DNA of 64,000 bases from Stratiolaelaps scimitus (Eukaryota > Arthropoda > Arachnida > Mesostigmata > Laelapidae). The position numbers and the translations under genes are program-made. Position 1 is the stretch's first letter. The number at the start of each line of letters is the position of its first letter. Positions 45,751 through 57,046 of this stretch are shown piece after piece. The stretch lies in the NCBI GenBank assembly GCA_019614645.1, contig JABWDB010000017.1, forward strand, positions 434,001-498,000, given 5' to 3'. The notes beneath the pieces are model-generated. The model was not told the origin of the DNA and ran no database searches. It saw only the letters and a program-made list of their open reading frames with translations.

Positions 45751-47601
45751 CTAGGGATTATGGGGGGGGGGGGGTGAGGACGACAATGTCCCGAGGAAGG
45801 CGATGGCATTGCCTCTCTGCACGGCGAGGGACAGGCGCTGCAGGAGGAAAGAGCCAGCGCGCTTGTCCCCGGTGGCGCGGATCAGCCTATGGTAGACCCC
45901 CTCGAGGAAGTTCGCAGTGAGAGGGCCGTGCCCGCCCAAGGTCTCAAAGGCAAGGGGGGAAAACAGGTGGGTTGCTTGGAGAGCGGCGTACTTCCTTAGC
46001 TTTGCCCGTTCCGCACGCGCTACTGCGTAACCGGGGATGGTTGCACAGTGGTTGACATAAGAGGGTGCTAGAGTGTCAACCACAGTGCCGTCCCAAACCA
46101 GGTGCTGCCCTCGATGGAAGGGGACAAGGGTGAGGCCGTCAGGGCGGCGGCCGTCAGAGGTGTCGAGGCCCTGTGGCTCCCTTGTGCAAGGAATACCGGC
46201 GGAGTGGAGGGCCCTCACGAGCGTGTCATTAAGCATCGTGTGTCGCGGATGGCGACCGGCGCTGCGTTCGCACGAGAGACCGTGATGGCCATTCGTTGCG
46301 ACGGGGTCCCCGCAACGCTCGCAGCTGTGGGCCGCAACTACAGGGGCCCCGAGGCGAAGGCCCACACAGAAGCGGAGGGAGCGATCGTCTAGAGCAGTAC
46401 CAAGGGACGAGGAGGGCAGCGCGTGGAGCCACGCCCCCGCACCAGGCCTGTCGACAGCCCGGAGGCGAGCTTGGTCAGCAGCGTGTGGCGCAGAGGCCAG
46501 GAGGGAGTCCCGCAGCTCCTGGTGCAGGGCATCGGACCATGCCCGCTGCTTGCTCTGTTTGTCCGGAGGGACCCGAGCGCGGGCGCCCGTCTGGTCAAGG
46601 GCAGCTTCCTGGGAGGCGGAGAAGTGGGCGAGCGCCTCGGGGGGGAGGACTGTAGCGACCAAGTCGGCAACCGCCGTGAGCGACGCGGCGTAGCAAACGT
46701 CGGCCAAGCGGCGAACACTGAGAATGCCGAGGCCCCCGAAGCGGACTGGAAGGGTAGCCTGCGACGCCGCCTCCGGAGGGAGCTGGAGGTTCAGGATCGT
46801 CGTCAGCGCGTCCAACACCATGTCGTCATAATCGTGAAGGGCTGAAGCCTCAGTGCCGGCCGGGCATGTCCTAAGCAAGTGCTGCATGCGTGCCGCCGAG
46901 AAACAGGACCGAAGGAGGAACAGCCCCTGGTGAGCCGATAACAGGGGCAGTCGGTCGAGCATCACGGCCGTCCTCTCGAGGCAACGGTCCAATAGCGGCC
47001 GGATGGCCTCGTCCGTGAGAGGGGAGCCGACGAGCTCGAGGGACAACCTCTGAGTGAGACGGCATCCTGGGAGCGACCGCTGGAGGTCGAGCTGCGCGTC
47101 CAAAGAGAAGATCTCGCACTTAGTGGGGTTGAGGGCGAGGCCGCTGCGCCCCTCGTAGTCGAGTACTCGCTGAACGTCGGAGGCGACGGTCGCCGGATCA
47201 CCTGCCAACGTTCCGTCGTCCATGTACCACAGCCGCAGACGCGACTGGAGGGACACAGCGAGGGGCCGGAGGGCCAGGCAGAAGAGGGCTGGGCCCAGCG
47301 GGTCCCCCTGCTGGACCCCGCACTCTGAGCTGATGACGGCGTTGTCCATGATCAGATGGGAGGGACCACGATAGGCCAGGTCGACCAGAGGGAAGAGCCC
47401 AGGGACGTGCTCAGCAACCTCCCGCAGAACGAGATCTCGACGGACCGTGTTGAAGGCATTGCGAAAATCAAGCTTGACCAGGGCCGCGTCCGGATGAGCG
47501 TGGATGACCACGCGTTCAACCATTGTTATGAGGAAGTCAGCTGAGAAGTGTAGTTTTTGTTTATTTACAAAATCATGAACAAATCCCTTTCTAGAGAGCA
47601 A
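45751..47601 (-). CDS. Non-LTR reverse transcriptase with R2-type nuclease tail, 5' truncated
   Basis: A 616-residue open frame. The RT palm shows KLDFRNAFNTVRRD (Asp45), GVQQGDPLGPALF (95-107) and WYMDDGTL (Asp128-Asp129). The middle region has RFGGLGILS. The C-terminus has CX2CX8HX4C (C427, C430, H439, C444), then RHTMLND, RRPDGLTLV (PD 487-488) and LVWDGTVVDT (D504, D509). This order matches the zinc knuckle plus restriction-like endonuclease of the R2/R4/CRE/NeSL group, used for target-primed reverse transcription. The frame begins just before palm motif A, so the N-terminal DNA-binding region and first RT motifs are missing: a 5'-truncated copy. The first ~17 codons are AT-rich and may not belong to the element. 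The start codon is only the first ATG in the open frame. A C-run of 13 near the stop makes the last few residues uncertain. Confidence 0.85.
   Translation of the reverse strand: MLSRKGFVHDFVNKQKLHFSADFLITMVERVVIHAHPDAALVKLDFRNAFNTVRRDLVLREVAEHVPGLFPLVDLAYRGPSHLIMDNAVISSECGVQQGDPLGPALFCLALRPLAVSLQSRLRLWYMDDGTLAGDPATVASDVQRVLDYEGRSGLALNPTKCEIFSLDAQLDLQRSLPGCRLTQRLSLELVGSPLTDEAIRPLLDRCLERTAVMLDRLPLLSAHQGLFLLRSCFSAARMQHLLRTCPAGTEASALHDYDDMVLDALTTILNLQLPPEAASQATLPVRFGGLGILSVRRLADVCYAASLTAVADLVATVLPPEALAHFSASQEAALDQTGARARVPPDKQSKQRAWSDALHQELRDSLLASAPHAADQARLRAVDRPGAGAWLHALPSSSLGTALDDRSLRFCVGLRLGAPVVAAHSCERCGDPVATNGHHGLSCERSAGRHPRHTMLNDTLVRALHSAGIPCTREPQGLDTSDGRRPDGLTLVPFHRGQHLVWDGTVVDTLAPSYVNHCATIPGYAVARAERAKLRKYAALQATHLFSPLAFETLGGHGPLTANFLEGVYHRLIRATGDKRAGSFLLQRLSLAVQRGNAIAFLGTLSSSPPPPHNP
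45755..47587 (-). mobile_element. 5'-truncated non-LTR retrotransposon insertion
   Basis: GC-rich insert in AT-rich surroundings, covering the RT-nuclease frame. Both sides carry TTTCTAG (45748-45754 and 47588-47594), a candidate 7-bp target duplication. The composition changes abruptly near 47545, so the true 5' edge may lie about 40 bases inside the repeat and the match could be chance. The 600-codon open frame suggests a fairly recent insertion or selection. Confidence 0.6.
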
Positions 47602-47789
47602 ACTTATGCTGCGAAACTCGCCTCAATTGACATGTTAATATCTAAATAATTAACAAGTTCATTTATCTTTTGTCTGTCTCTATTCGTTTTTATAAGGTTT
47701 TAAGCATTTTCAGCAAGCCAATGAATGAAACACAAGTACTAACTCCTGTTAACTAACTGCTGTAACTCCTAAGGACTTAATAAATGTTT

Positions 47790-47890
47790 GCGGGTAGCCT
47801 CTCAGCCAAAATTAACACCCAGGGAACGGCCTGCCATTAACTGCAAGGTTCAAACATCACAGCCCTGAATTAGGTCTGGCCGGTAGTTCA
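47790..47890 (-). repeat. Decayed SINE family 1 copy
   Basis: On the minus strand: a weak A-box-like part, TGTTTGAACCTTGC (B-box-like) and then a tail resembling GGTGTTAATTTTGGCTGAGA. The order agrees with family 1 but identity is low. Confidence 0.35.
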
Positions 47891-49894
47891 CTGCACGCTC
47901 TTTTAATTGACCTTAGCATATCAGAGTAGCCGTCTTCGCGGTCGTAATTCTGAATGTTAATATAAGTGAATTGCCTTTTACGATTTGTAGAATTCGATCA
48001 TTTTCCTAGATGTTCTATCTTCCAAATTATATTTGTTCACATATGACGATTGTTGGAATCAGGTCAGCAAACCGATCGGTTGCAACATCATGGTTACACT
48101 GAGTAGGTTGCTCCTTTGCCCTTGACGTTTCAAGGGCACAAATAACAGATGGCGGGAACCATACTCGAGGTGTACAGACTAACAAAAAAAATGAGAAAAA
48201 CTAGACTTGCTGCGTTACAGCGACTTAGGCTGTTGCCGAAGGATACCTTGGGAAACTAAGTCAGCATAAAACAAACTAGTCACGTGGAAATGAATGGTAT
48301 GACATAAACTACGAGATGCACGACTTGGTCTTTTTGCTTGACCTTCTCTAGCAATTTTGATGGTACTTATATACATACTTTTATTACTATTATGATTATT
48401 TATCTATGAATATTTGGAGAATTCTACTACTGTTGGAACTTCATGCCAATTGGTTGCCACATCTATGCTATGGACAGATTGTTCACGTCATGAACTACTT
48501 AAAAATGTAATCAACAATAATGATGTTTCAACCAATAATACAAAAATAAAACAGGAACATCCGTTAGCAAGCCAGATCTGGGGTAATTGTTTTGTTGTGT
48601 TATAGCTAATACATAGGCAACGGCACAGTCGTAGCCTCCTTCATCCAAGCAGCAAAACTCGGGCTCGTTAGAAGTCGACAGACATATTAGCTTGGTATGC
48701 TCGTCGCATAGATCGTGCTTCAGATGACGAGAAAGATAGTGGTTCACCACGGACGACTCTGGTTGGTGTCCTCATTAGGTTGATAAAATATGGTGATTGT
48801 CCCTCTCCCCACGGACACTCACGACTTCGTTGAGAACTTGAAATTCTCGTATTCTGCCCGTGAGTCAAACCTAACCAGTCGAAGACAGTATGAGCTCGCA
48901 GGCAGATAGGTACAAGTTTTCAGAGGAATTGTCGAAGATATGTTTGTTTTCATTTTTCAACTTCACTTTGCTCAACGACATTCTGCTCCGCTGTGAACGA
49001 TTTCCATTTCGAAATCATTTTGCAGAGATCACGCACGGCGTGTGGCTTTATGTTGCTACCCGCGATCTAGAAAAACCAACAATTCCTTCGGGCACGAATG
49101 TGCAACTAAACTTACTGGCCCCTTCGCGTTAGCGCGCTGGTGAAAGGCGTGCATCATATGGCGTGATTCAGCTGACTGTGTGCTGTGTTTGTGCGTATGG
49201 ACAACATTCAAGTAATCGTACAAGTGTTCTACTTTGTGAAATGCCCACTTCCAATTGTGCTATAACACGTAGTAGTGCCGGGGTCACGTCACCTTTCCGC
49301 CGTTATTTTTTCGCAGCTGAAACGAGCAAAATACAAAGTTTGACAGAACCTGCGAGACACTTAACGGCAAAACGGCGGTTTGAGAGGATTGTTTCTTCAA
49401 TTGTTTTAGGCTGCGGACAGTCTCGCCAGTGGCATTCGTCTATCGTACAAACTAAATATGTCCAACAGCGTTGCGTGTTATTGCCATCGTCTATACGTAC
49501 ACAGCTTGTATATCAAACGTTTATTCTCAACCATCCACTATCGGCTACTCACCTTGTGCAGCTCAAGAGATTGTGTCCTAGTTGGGAAAAGATGAATATT
49601 ATTCACTCTATTCTCGTTGGCCGACCAGCGACGGCTAGACATCTATTTCTTGTTAGTTTTTTTGTCCGCTTTTGCCACCTTTATAACTTCGACGGCGCCA
49701 TTCTTGAACGTTCCCATAATACAGCTGGAGCAGCCCGCTCCCTATTGTTAGCCATACGATGCGATCTAGGTCAAGCGCAGTAGTAGTAACACTATTGTAG
49801 ACGGAGCGACTGCCTCCGTCATCTCATCAGGGATGCGTTACGTTACCTTATCATGGTGGCGGCCGCCCCGAAGTCGCGGAGAAGAGATCACGTC

Positions 49895-49960
49895 GTGTCT
49901 ATAAAAGGAGGCGTTCAATACATCGGAAATTCGCTGTCGTGTGCGTCGCAATGTTTCGTA
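49895..49960 (+). promoter_or_regulatory. Candidate TATA promoter
   Basis: A strong TATAAAAGG at 49900-49908 follows a GC-rich stretch (GGCGGCCGCC, AAGTCGCGG). An initiator could lie near 49928-49936. The first ATG downstream (49951) opens only six codons. No coding sequence follows in the next few hundred bases, so it may be a noncoding RNA, a first exon or an LTR. The TATA box is seen; function is inference. Confidence 0.3.
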
Positions 49961-50480
49961 GCGCTGCTTGACTGGCTTTCCTGATCAGGTCAAGGGGCGA
50001 GGTCATCGGCGAGCACAGCAGATATTATCGTGTTATATGTGTGGGGGTAAAGAGCGTATACGTGGGCAACATTGCCGCAGTGACCAGCTCATAGATATTA
50101 CAGCAGGGTCGGTCGACACTTCGAACTGTCACCCCTCCCCCCCGAGAAGGTGGAAGTGATGCCTCTTCTGATTCTGTCTTTTGTTGCACACGACGATACG
50201 TCTGTCACTTTGTCTTCAACATAGCCCTCTTATTGGGCAAAAAATTTCATTTCTGAAGTTCCTTCCTGAAGCTCCTGCACTGCGCTGAACGAGACCATTG
50301 ACGGTATACCAAGTGGTGGCCTAGTGTTTTGTGTAGTATGTTTGTAAAAAGATTATGATCTACAATACAGTAGAGTAATTGCTCTATATATTATAGTGTA
50401 ATTAGTATGTATATTTGGGAAGGATTGAGATTTAATGTCGATTTCAAATAAAAACGGAGCTGCAACATAGTTAATTAGCC

Positions 50481-50512
50481 AGCTTAAGTTCTTGTTAAAA
50501 TTGGGGTAAAGG
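50481..50512 (+). repeat. Dispersed repeat relic, AGCTTAAG core
   Basis: AGCTTAAGTTCTTGTTAAAA and TTGGGGTAAAGG loosely match the repeats at 16704 and 45431. Confidence 0.25.
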
Positions 50513-51090
50513 GAAGTCACAATTTACTGAACAATCAGAACATTGATGATTGGAATAGAATATATACATTAGGTTTGTATCACAAGCACTGAAAATATGA
50601 CAGTTTGCAATAAACATTGGAACGTGTCACAAACATTGCTGTCACGGTTGTGGAAAACTATCTCTAATCTCTAGATTGAATGCACTTTGTTCTTGTTTGA
50701 CTATTCGTGCGAATGAATATATTTTCCATAGTAATTCGGTACATATATCATATATATTAGATCCCAAAAATAATGAGACACATATACATTTTAATATCGG
50801 CGACTAAGTAGGTTAAAACAAAGATTTTTTAGTACGAGTTAGAGATATGCACCTCTTTTATTTATACACTGATCCCAGAGTTCTGGCAGCCGTCTAACGG
50901 CTAGGTATGCACCATTTATTATTATTTGTTTTATTTTCACTCTGTTCGAGTAATTACAACGGTGTGTACAATATACAAGTCAGTTTCCGATGTGTAAGGT
51001 TTCCAAGTAAAAATCCTAGAAGCATTTTTTTTTTAAAACATAGTTCCATCTGATTGCATTGATCATTGTATATTTAATTCTACGACTAGA

Positions 51091-51750
51091 TTAGGCATTT
51101 ATATTTAAGAGATGACTAATTGACCTAATTGCTTCGCATTTTCCTGCGTGGTATCTCTCACATTTTTTACTACAGAATTTACAAACGCAATTATCATCAG
51201 GTTCATGGAATCCCTGTGTTTCGCAGACTATATGGTGAAATCCGTGAACCGCGAACCTGGTAACATGGTGCCTATTCCTTCTATTACTAAGCTTCCAAGT
51301 GCCATCAGTCATGGCTGGAGTCGTGAAGAACGACGGGTCCACCTCTCTCTTCTTCGCTTTATGGCCATCTATAAAGATGCGGTAACTATCTGTTTCTGGG
51401 AGGTTGAACGACTGGCGGATTTCTTCAACAAACGATGGCATATCGAGCAGCAAATAGACAAGCCGAGGTCAAGGTATGCACCATTGCCATTACCATTTCT
51501 AACTTCGTCATTTAAGGCTTCTCGGAGTAAATCGATACTCGCATACCTTTTGCCACCTATAGCCCTCTTTAATCGATGGAAGCAACCATAGACACACGAG
51601 CTTAAATCGGGCGAATGGGGGGGGGGGGGTGACGCCATCGCTCAATCTTGTTGGCCTTGAGCCAGAACATAATTTCATTGCTACGATTTATGCTGTCGGA
51701 GCTTAGGCACACCAACTCTGTCTGCACTCATTAGACATCTCTTGTGATCT
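51091..51750 (-). pseudogene. Mariner-like transposase C-terminal remnant
   Basis: The minus strand encodes PPPPHSPDLSSCVYGCFHRL followed by KRAIGGKRYASIDLLREALN and DEVRN, the hallmark SPDL segment around the third catalytic residue of Tc1/mariner DDE/D transposases. Upstream, AANKIERWRH-type sequence is in another frame across a run of 13 C (plus-strand G at 51617-51629). Downstream the frame shifts again to MPSFVEEIRQSFNLPETDSY and on to a stop at 51091. The last part (51091-51300) is Cys/His-rich (CVCKFCSKKCERYHAGKC) and not normal for mariner, so the end may be fused foreign sequence. The first two catalytic Asp regions were not found. It is inactive. Confidence 0.55.
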
Positions 51751-51959
51751 TAGAGTGAAGTATTTACTGTTTGGGACGCTTCTGAGAGGGTCATTGGAGT
51801 TAGTATGGTGAAGCCATATACCTGCTCTTAGAGATTTCAAAGTTTGTATACGTCCATCGATTTTCGTGTGATACTGAATATCTTTAAGTGACTTGTTGTA
51901 GACCTGCGTCTTGGTCTGCAAAGTTATAGCTAATAAATATGATATTTAAACAAGGGAAT

Positions 51960-53685
51960 ATCTAGCCTAGGCGGCTAAGACGAATATATTTCGATAATAA
52001 TAATAATATTAGTAATCAATTTAATGTCTTATGGTCCAAACGTTGAGAGATACAAGACTCAATGCTATTATGTCATTATTTTTCAATCCGAGTTCCAACG
52101 TGGAATGTTTTCTCTTCTAATGGGTATTAGCTGGTGAAGTTAGTATTACTAAATAAAAACCTGCCACTCGGACCTCATATTGAATTGGGATCTGCAAGGT
52201 TCCCATTTTTCTCGGAAATCGCCGAACATTGAAAATGGCGGATCCAACGTAAACATGTTTTGTGCAGGATGTATTCGCTGGGTCAACAATAAAGTGGTCT
52301 CTTTGTAAGTGCTATCCATTAGTACTATTCGGAAATGCACTGACTTGTATAACTTATGCTTTACATGCGCTTTTGATTCTGACCACTATTATAGATGAAC
52401 ACGAAGTATTCGTAGTCTGTGATCAAAATAATGAACTCACGTAACATAAGGGACAGTGGGATACAATACGTTTTAGAACGGAAAATTTACTGAACATAGA
52501 ACTGGTTTACATAAATAATCGTGGAAGTTTGTGCAACGGCACGGCGTCAGCCCACGTTCAAAGTTGGTAAACGCCACCAGTTGACCCTCGGCGACTACAG
52601 ATGCGTGCTTCTTTCGCGTCGTGGAACCTTTGCGTGCCGCACATCCGATGGTGAAAACCTGATGATGTATTGCACATCGCAGAATCATATGGCGATTCTC
52701 TTTCGGCTTATGGTACTTGGAAAAATGTGACCAGATCATTTGCAGCTAATAAGAGACCGTGGGGTCGATCTTGAGATCAAACACGACCTCCTAGACTTAG
52801 TGCTCCTTGTTCACCGTGCGCATATACAGCTTTAAAGGTCTATGTGAAGCGTCTGCATACGTAACTCGTGTATAACAGCAAATATTTTTCCATGTGGATA
52901 CTAATATCTGCAAACTGGTACCCACGTCCGTGTTGTGGAACAACACGGCAAGGAATTGGTAATGGACTGGCTGATTCGTAAATTGGCTCCCGTGTACACC
53001 TATCATAGGACATTCACCGAACTAAGGGATGTCGGGAATATACTTGCAGCAAGCAGAAACCGCTTTGGGTCGGCGAGCACCAAATTGCTCTTGATAGTGA
53101 ACGCAATCTCAGTCTAATGTACTCGACCTGGTCATTCTGACGTGAAATGGTCTAAACCACAAAATCTAAGCTCGTTGGCAGCACTTACAGATATGTGACA
53201 ATACTAAACACGCGCGCTAGCATGTTCACCACGACGTGCTCGAATGGCTTTCGGTGTATTCACCAAAACTGGGTCTACTTATCCCTGTTCCCTGCATAAA
53301 TATCTCGTTCGATGTTTATGAAGGTGAGAAGAAATTTTCGCCCTTGAGAACGACAGCTAGTGGTACTCTCGCTATCGGCCATAGAGATCGCCATATAGCA
53401 GCAGTGATATATACGCCTAGGCTTATTCTGGCAAGAGAACATTAGGAGTGGCGCTTAAAATTTATGGTGCAGCCGCATATTATTACGCCGATTAAACTCG
53501 TCTACTTAAGCGGGAAGCCTGGTAAGGCGAGACAGCCGAATCTCTAGAAGTAGTCAGGCGATAGTCGTTGTCCGACAACCTATGAGACCCATGTGCAACG
53601 TGTAATATACTAGCTGTGTCCGGTAGCGTCTCCTGCAAAAATATCTCAGGTTTTGCACCCGTCGTTCTGTATATCACACATATGT
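51960..53685. other. Gene-free stretch
   Basis: AT-rich DNA with an (ATA)n-like run near 51996-52012 and short open frames of 60-88 codons without features. Nothing else seen. Confidence 0.5.
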
Positions 53686-53689
53686 TCGA

Positions 53690-53760
53690 GCAGTGGCTTA
53701 GACGGCGAAGTCTCTGTCTGCGAAAAGCCTCAGGTTCAAACCCAGTAATAACACACATCT
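53690..53760 (+). repeat. tRNA-like SINE head
   Basis: A-box-like TGGCTTAGACGG (53694-53705) and a good B-box AGGTTCAAACCCAG (53732-53745), about 39 bases apart as in a tRNA. The sequence between does not close a cloverleaf. The sequence differs from SINE families 1 and 2, so this may be a third family or a tRNA pseudogene. Confidence 0.5.
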
Positions 53761-54235
53761 ACTCAAAGGAAATCTACAACTTTGTTTGCCAATTTGCCTT
53801 TCGTCCTTCGGTCAAATATAAACATGGCTAACGGTAGGCGAGTCTACGGGGACTACAGGAAGCGTTACATATCAAGTCTGCTCAACGAGGGTATAACACA
53901 CTAGTTCGCCGGGGAAAAACCAATTAAAGGAGGTGATAGTAAATGTGACTTAGATAGATCAGACTCCACTTTCGAAGAGCTCTAGAGATACGCAAGATTG
54001 GCCAAGTGGCACTTAGACAAATCCCGTTGTTAGCATTTTATAGGGGTAATGCTATAAAAATTACTATGTTGAGCTATCACCAGCCATTCGTAACCCGTAA
54101 ACTCCATGCGTAGCCAAGCTAGAATCTAAGAAACAAACGGTGTGTATTATTGTGAATTTCGTTATTAAATAGAAAATACATATACTGCAGTGGACAGAAA
54201 TGATAACGCCACACATAATGCACAAGCCATTGTAT

Positions 54236-54276
54236 TATACATATATATAATATATATATATATATATATTATATAT
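54236..54276. repeat. (TA)n microsatellite
   Basis: About 40 bases of TA with AA and TT interruptions, immediately upstream of the open frame at 54310. Confidence 0.85.
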
Positions 54277-54309
54277 GTTTTTAGGCTTTAATAATAGTTG
54301 ACAAATTAA

Positions 54310-54750
54310 AAAAATGCACTGCTCGTCTGCCCTGCCCTGGGGCTCGCAACTGCTTTAGCTCTGAACCGTTGGCAGCGAAACAGCGACTCACGGGGAAGAA
54401 ACCCCCCTCTGAGCACTCCACGCACGAGTATGAAGGATTTCGTCGACTTCATCTGCGAAACGATCAACTGCTTGGGTATTAGTTCCGAGACTGCGAAAGA
54501 GGTACGCCTTGCCGGAAAGGAGCGCTTTGCCAGAATTCGCCCTCTAAGATTCTCCTTTATCGAAGAAACCGCCGAGGGAGAAAGACGAGAAGAGACACGA
54601 CGTGACGTGTATGGCTCAGTGGGCATCCTCCCCAGAGAAACTCACGCCGAGGACAATACCGCAAGTGTGTCGGATTCGCAGGTTGATGGGAACGGCGTGT
54701 CCAATGAGGTAGGGAAGCCGAGGGATGACCCTGGTCACTTTAGACAGTAG
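54310..54750 (+). CDS. Open frame with weak LINE ORF1-like character
   Basis: The frame is open for 146 codons from just after a TAA at 54307 to the stop at 54748-54750. The first ATG is at 54430 and gives 106 residues. The part after that ATG reads FVDFICETINCLGISSETAK then EVRLAGKERFARIRPLRFSF. This resembles the pattern in LINE ORF1 or RT-associated proteins, where a short helix pair leads to R-x-G...RPL-hydrophobic. An acidic, Ser/Asn-rich tail follows. The segment is GC-richer than its flanks. It could be a 5'-truncated transposon ORF1 or a host exon. The similarity is from memory of the pattern only. Confidence 0.3.
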   Translation, partial: KNALLVCPALGLATALALNRWQRNSDSRGRNPPLSTPRTSMKDFVDFICETINCLGISSETAKEVRLAGKERFARIRPLRFSFIEETAEGERREETRRDVYGSVGILPRETHAEDNTASVSDSQVDGNGVSNEVGKPRDDPGHFRQ

Positions 54751-57007
54751 GCATTCACCGCTCCTACCTGCCCATAGTATTTACTGCTAAAAGAAGATCT
54801 GGAATGTATGGAGAAAAACTTAAGAGAGAGGCTGCCTTTGCAGACGCTTTCAGACCAACTGAGAACGGTAACGCCGGTAGTCTACAAAGCTTGACGTTAA
54901 TGTATGGCGAGTCCAACACTGTTCGGCCTACACCTGAAGGTGGTGTCCATACTAGCGTAACGGATTTCTTCCCTATCAAAAAAAATCTTATAGCCGACCG
55001 ACATACTGTCATATGTTGTACCCTCCAGCGTGTTTTCTAAAGAATCGCATTCGGCTCCTGCTCGCGAGCGAAGTTTATGTCGTCGTGAATTACTATTTGT
55101 CGCTGAATTCGCCATGTTATTATATATCGATTTGCGTGATTGGACAGAAGCTTTCACGCTTTCTAGGTCTACACTCCGATTGTTTTTAGACTGGAAATTA
55201 GGTTCGAATTACCATCGAGTCCTAGCCACTATCCAACCTAAAGGCACTATCCCATCTAAGTGGGTCTGCTAAGCTTCGAACTCGCGGACGGTGGCGTGTT
55301 ATGCGGTTTGTTTAACATAACCTACGTTCAACATAAGTTTGGATGGGAACACCCAATGTTCCCTTTAGTTTATTCCTACCGTTGGCAGTCTGTTTCGTTA
55401 AATGGGACATGTAGTGGGTAACTCACTTCACCAGGCCATCTCGGCATCGCTGACTGGCCACCTTCCTTACAGTGACCCTTTAGTCGAATAGCCATCGCTA
55501 GCCAACTTAGAAGAATTCCTCATGGGACTTCCGCTTGGCCTATTTTTAAGAGGAGTGTCTAAGAACAAGTATCTGCCATTGTGAAAAGAGAAGAATGTCG
55601 CTTCCTCCCCTTGAGGACTACTCGGGCAAACGCAACCTTCCGCCTTGCGTTAGCTCTTGCTTGCCACGTGTAGGAATGAGTAAAAATGTTTCCTCCACCT
55701 AACGATACGACGGGTGTCCAAGAGCGTCGCAAATAGAGGCCTTTCGCGTACAAACCCGTAGAAACGCGCGTCTAACGTCTGAGACACAATGGCGACAGAG
55801 AAACTCAAGTGACTACTATCTTGGCACTGACAGGATAAACTCTCTATGCTTTAGCAACTGAAATCCTACGGTAGGGAAACTCACTGCTCCCCCCGTGAGA
55901 GGAAGCACCTCTTGTCATTATTATGGAACTGCATTGAAGCGTTTTAGTAATGGGGTTTCTGGTGACGCGATCTCCCCTCTACATATTTTTCGATGGTTTA
56001 CACTGAAGCTTTCCTATACCGAAAATGCTAGTTCAGAAGAATATACGCCATGGTAATTATGCTGCTGTTTGTGATGACTCACATCGGATTTTTGACACCT
56101 CCAGTGGCCGCTGAAATGTCTACCTTTACTAAGGCGAGGTGGAGATAAGTTCTCACCGGCTCGGGATTCGTATCAATCGGGTCTTCGTCGACCCCTCGCT
56201 AGCTTTGTGTACAACAACGTTGCATTAAATGATCCAAAGCTTTGAAAAGAAGCTACATGAAGACGTTCACCAAGACCCAATTCCTCGATTTGCCCAAATT
56301 TAGATCTAGGACTAGGGAGCTATTGCCGTCTTCCACACGGTTGGGAAGACACCCGCCCGTAACAGCCTTGTCGTAAGCTCTTGAATTAATCCAGACCAGC
56401 ATTTGACCAAGGCTCGGACTGGTCAAATGCTGGTCTGGATTAATCACTCGTTATATCCACGAAGGTCTCCTGTCAATGATGATCATCGGTGTGCCTCATT
56501 GGCACGAAGACATAGTTTTCTCATTTATGTAATCTATGTTTTCGACCCGCTGGGACAAAGGACGGTGATAAAGGCAGGGGAGTAAGTGATCCTCAGGAAA
56601 GCGAGTAGCATGGAAGGTTTTGATGTTGTGGATTGTCAAGGAGTAGACGAACAATGAGGAAGGGGTTTCTGGATCAAAGCTCACTTCTAGGAGGTTTATG
56701 CCCTCCTACACGCGATACTCGGTTCCCATAGACCACTATGCAAGCCGCGGCCATCCGCAAAGTTGGCTTGGCAACTTTCGTTTCTTGCTTTGGCTTATGA
56801 CTTACTCGTCGCATAGAAAACTCACGAGTCTTTCATGCAAGGGGATAGGTGAAAACATCACATACCCATTCGAACGCAGCACATCACAATAAACCTAACG
56901 TCTCATCATCGTTTACGTTCAACCCACTGATCTCTCTGCGCTCGCCACTACTTCTCACAAAGCGTATCCAATTCCCAGATGACCATTCTTAGTACTGAAA
57001 AAATACA

Positions 57008-57046
57008 TTTTCCGGACTGACCCACAGCCAACATTTAACGGCCACC
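57008..57046 (-). repeat. SINE family 1, tail fragment
   Basis: TTTTCCGGACTGACCCACAG, CCAACATTTAACGGCCACC is the reverse complement of the family 1 tail. Confidence 0.55.

Larger units (their letters stand above)
47602..51080. other. Gene-free stretch
   Basis: No supported gene. It contains a decayed SINE-like piece at 47790-47890, a dispersed repeat relic at 50481-50512 and a candidate TATA promoter at 49900. A 206-codon open frame on the plus strand (49163-49783) has no recognisable domain and is not called. Confidence 0.5.

Noticed and set aside
46073..46845. Plus-strand open frames opposite the non-LTR reverse transcriptase
   Set aside because: Antisense shadows of the GC-rich minus-strand frame; low-complexity Gly/Arg/Pro translation.
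49163..49783. 206-codon open frame on the plus strand
   Set aside because: No motif, membrane segment or domain recognised; residue mix looks like translated non-coding DNA. Left uncalled, though a search could change this.
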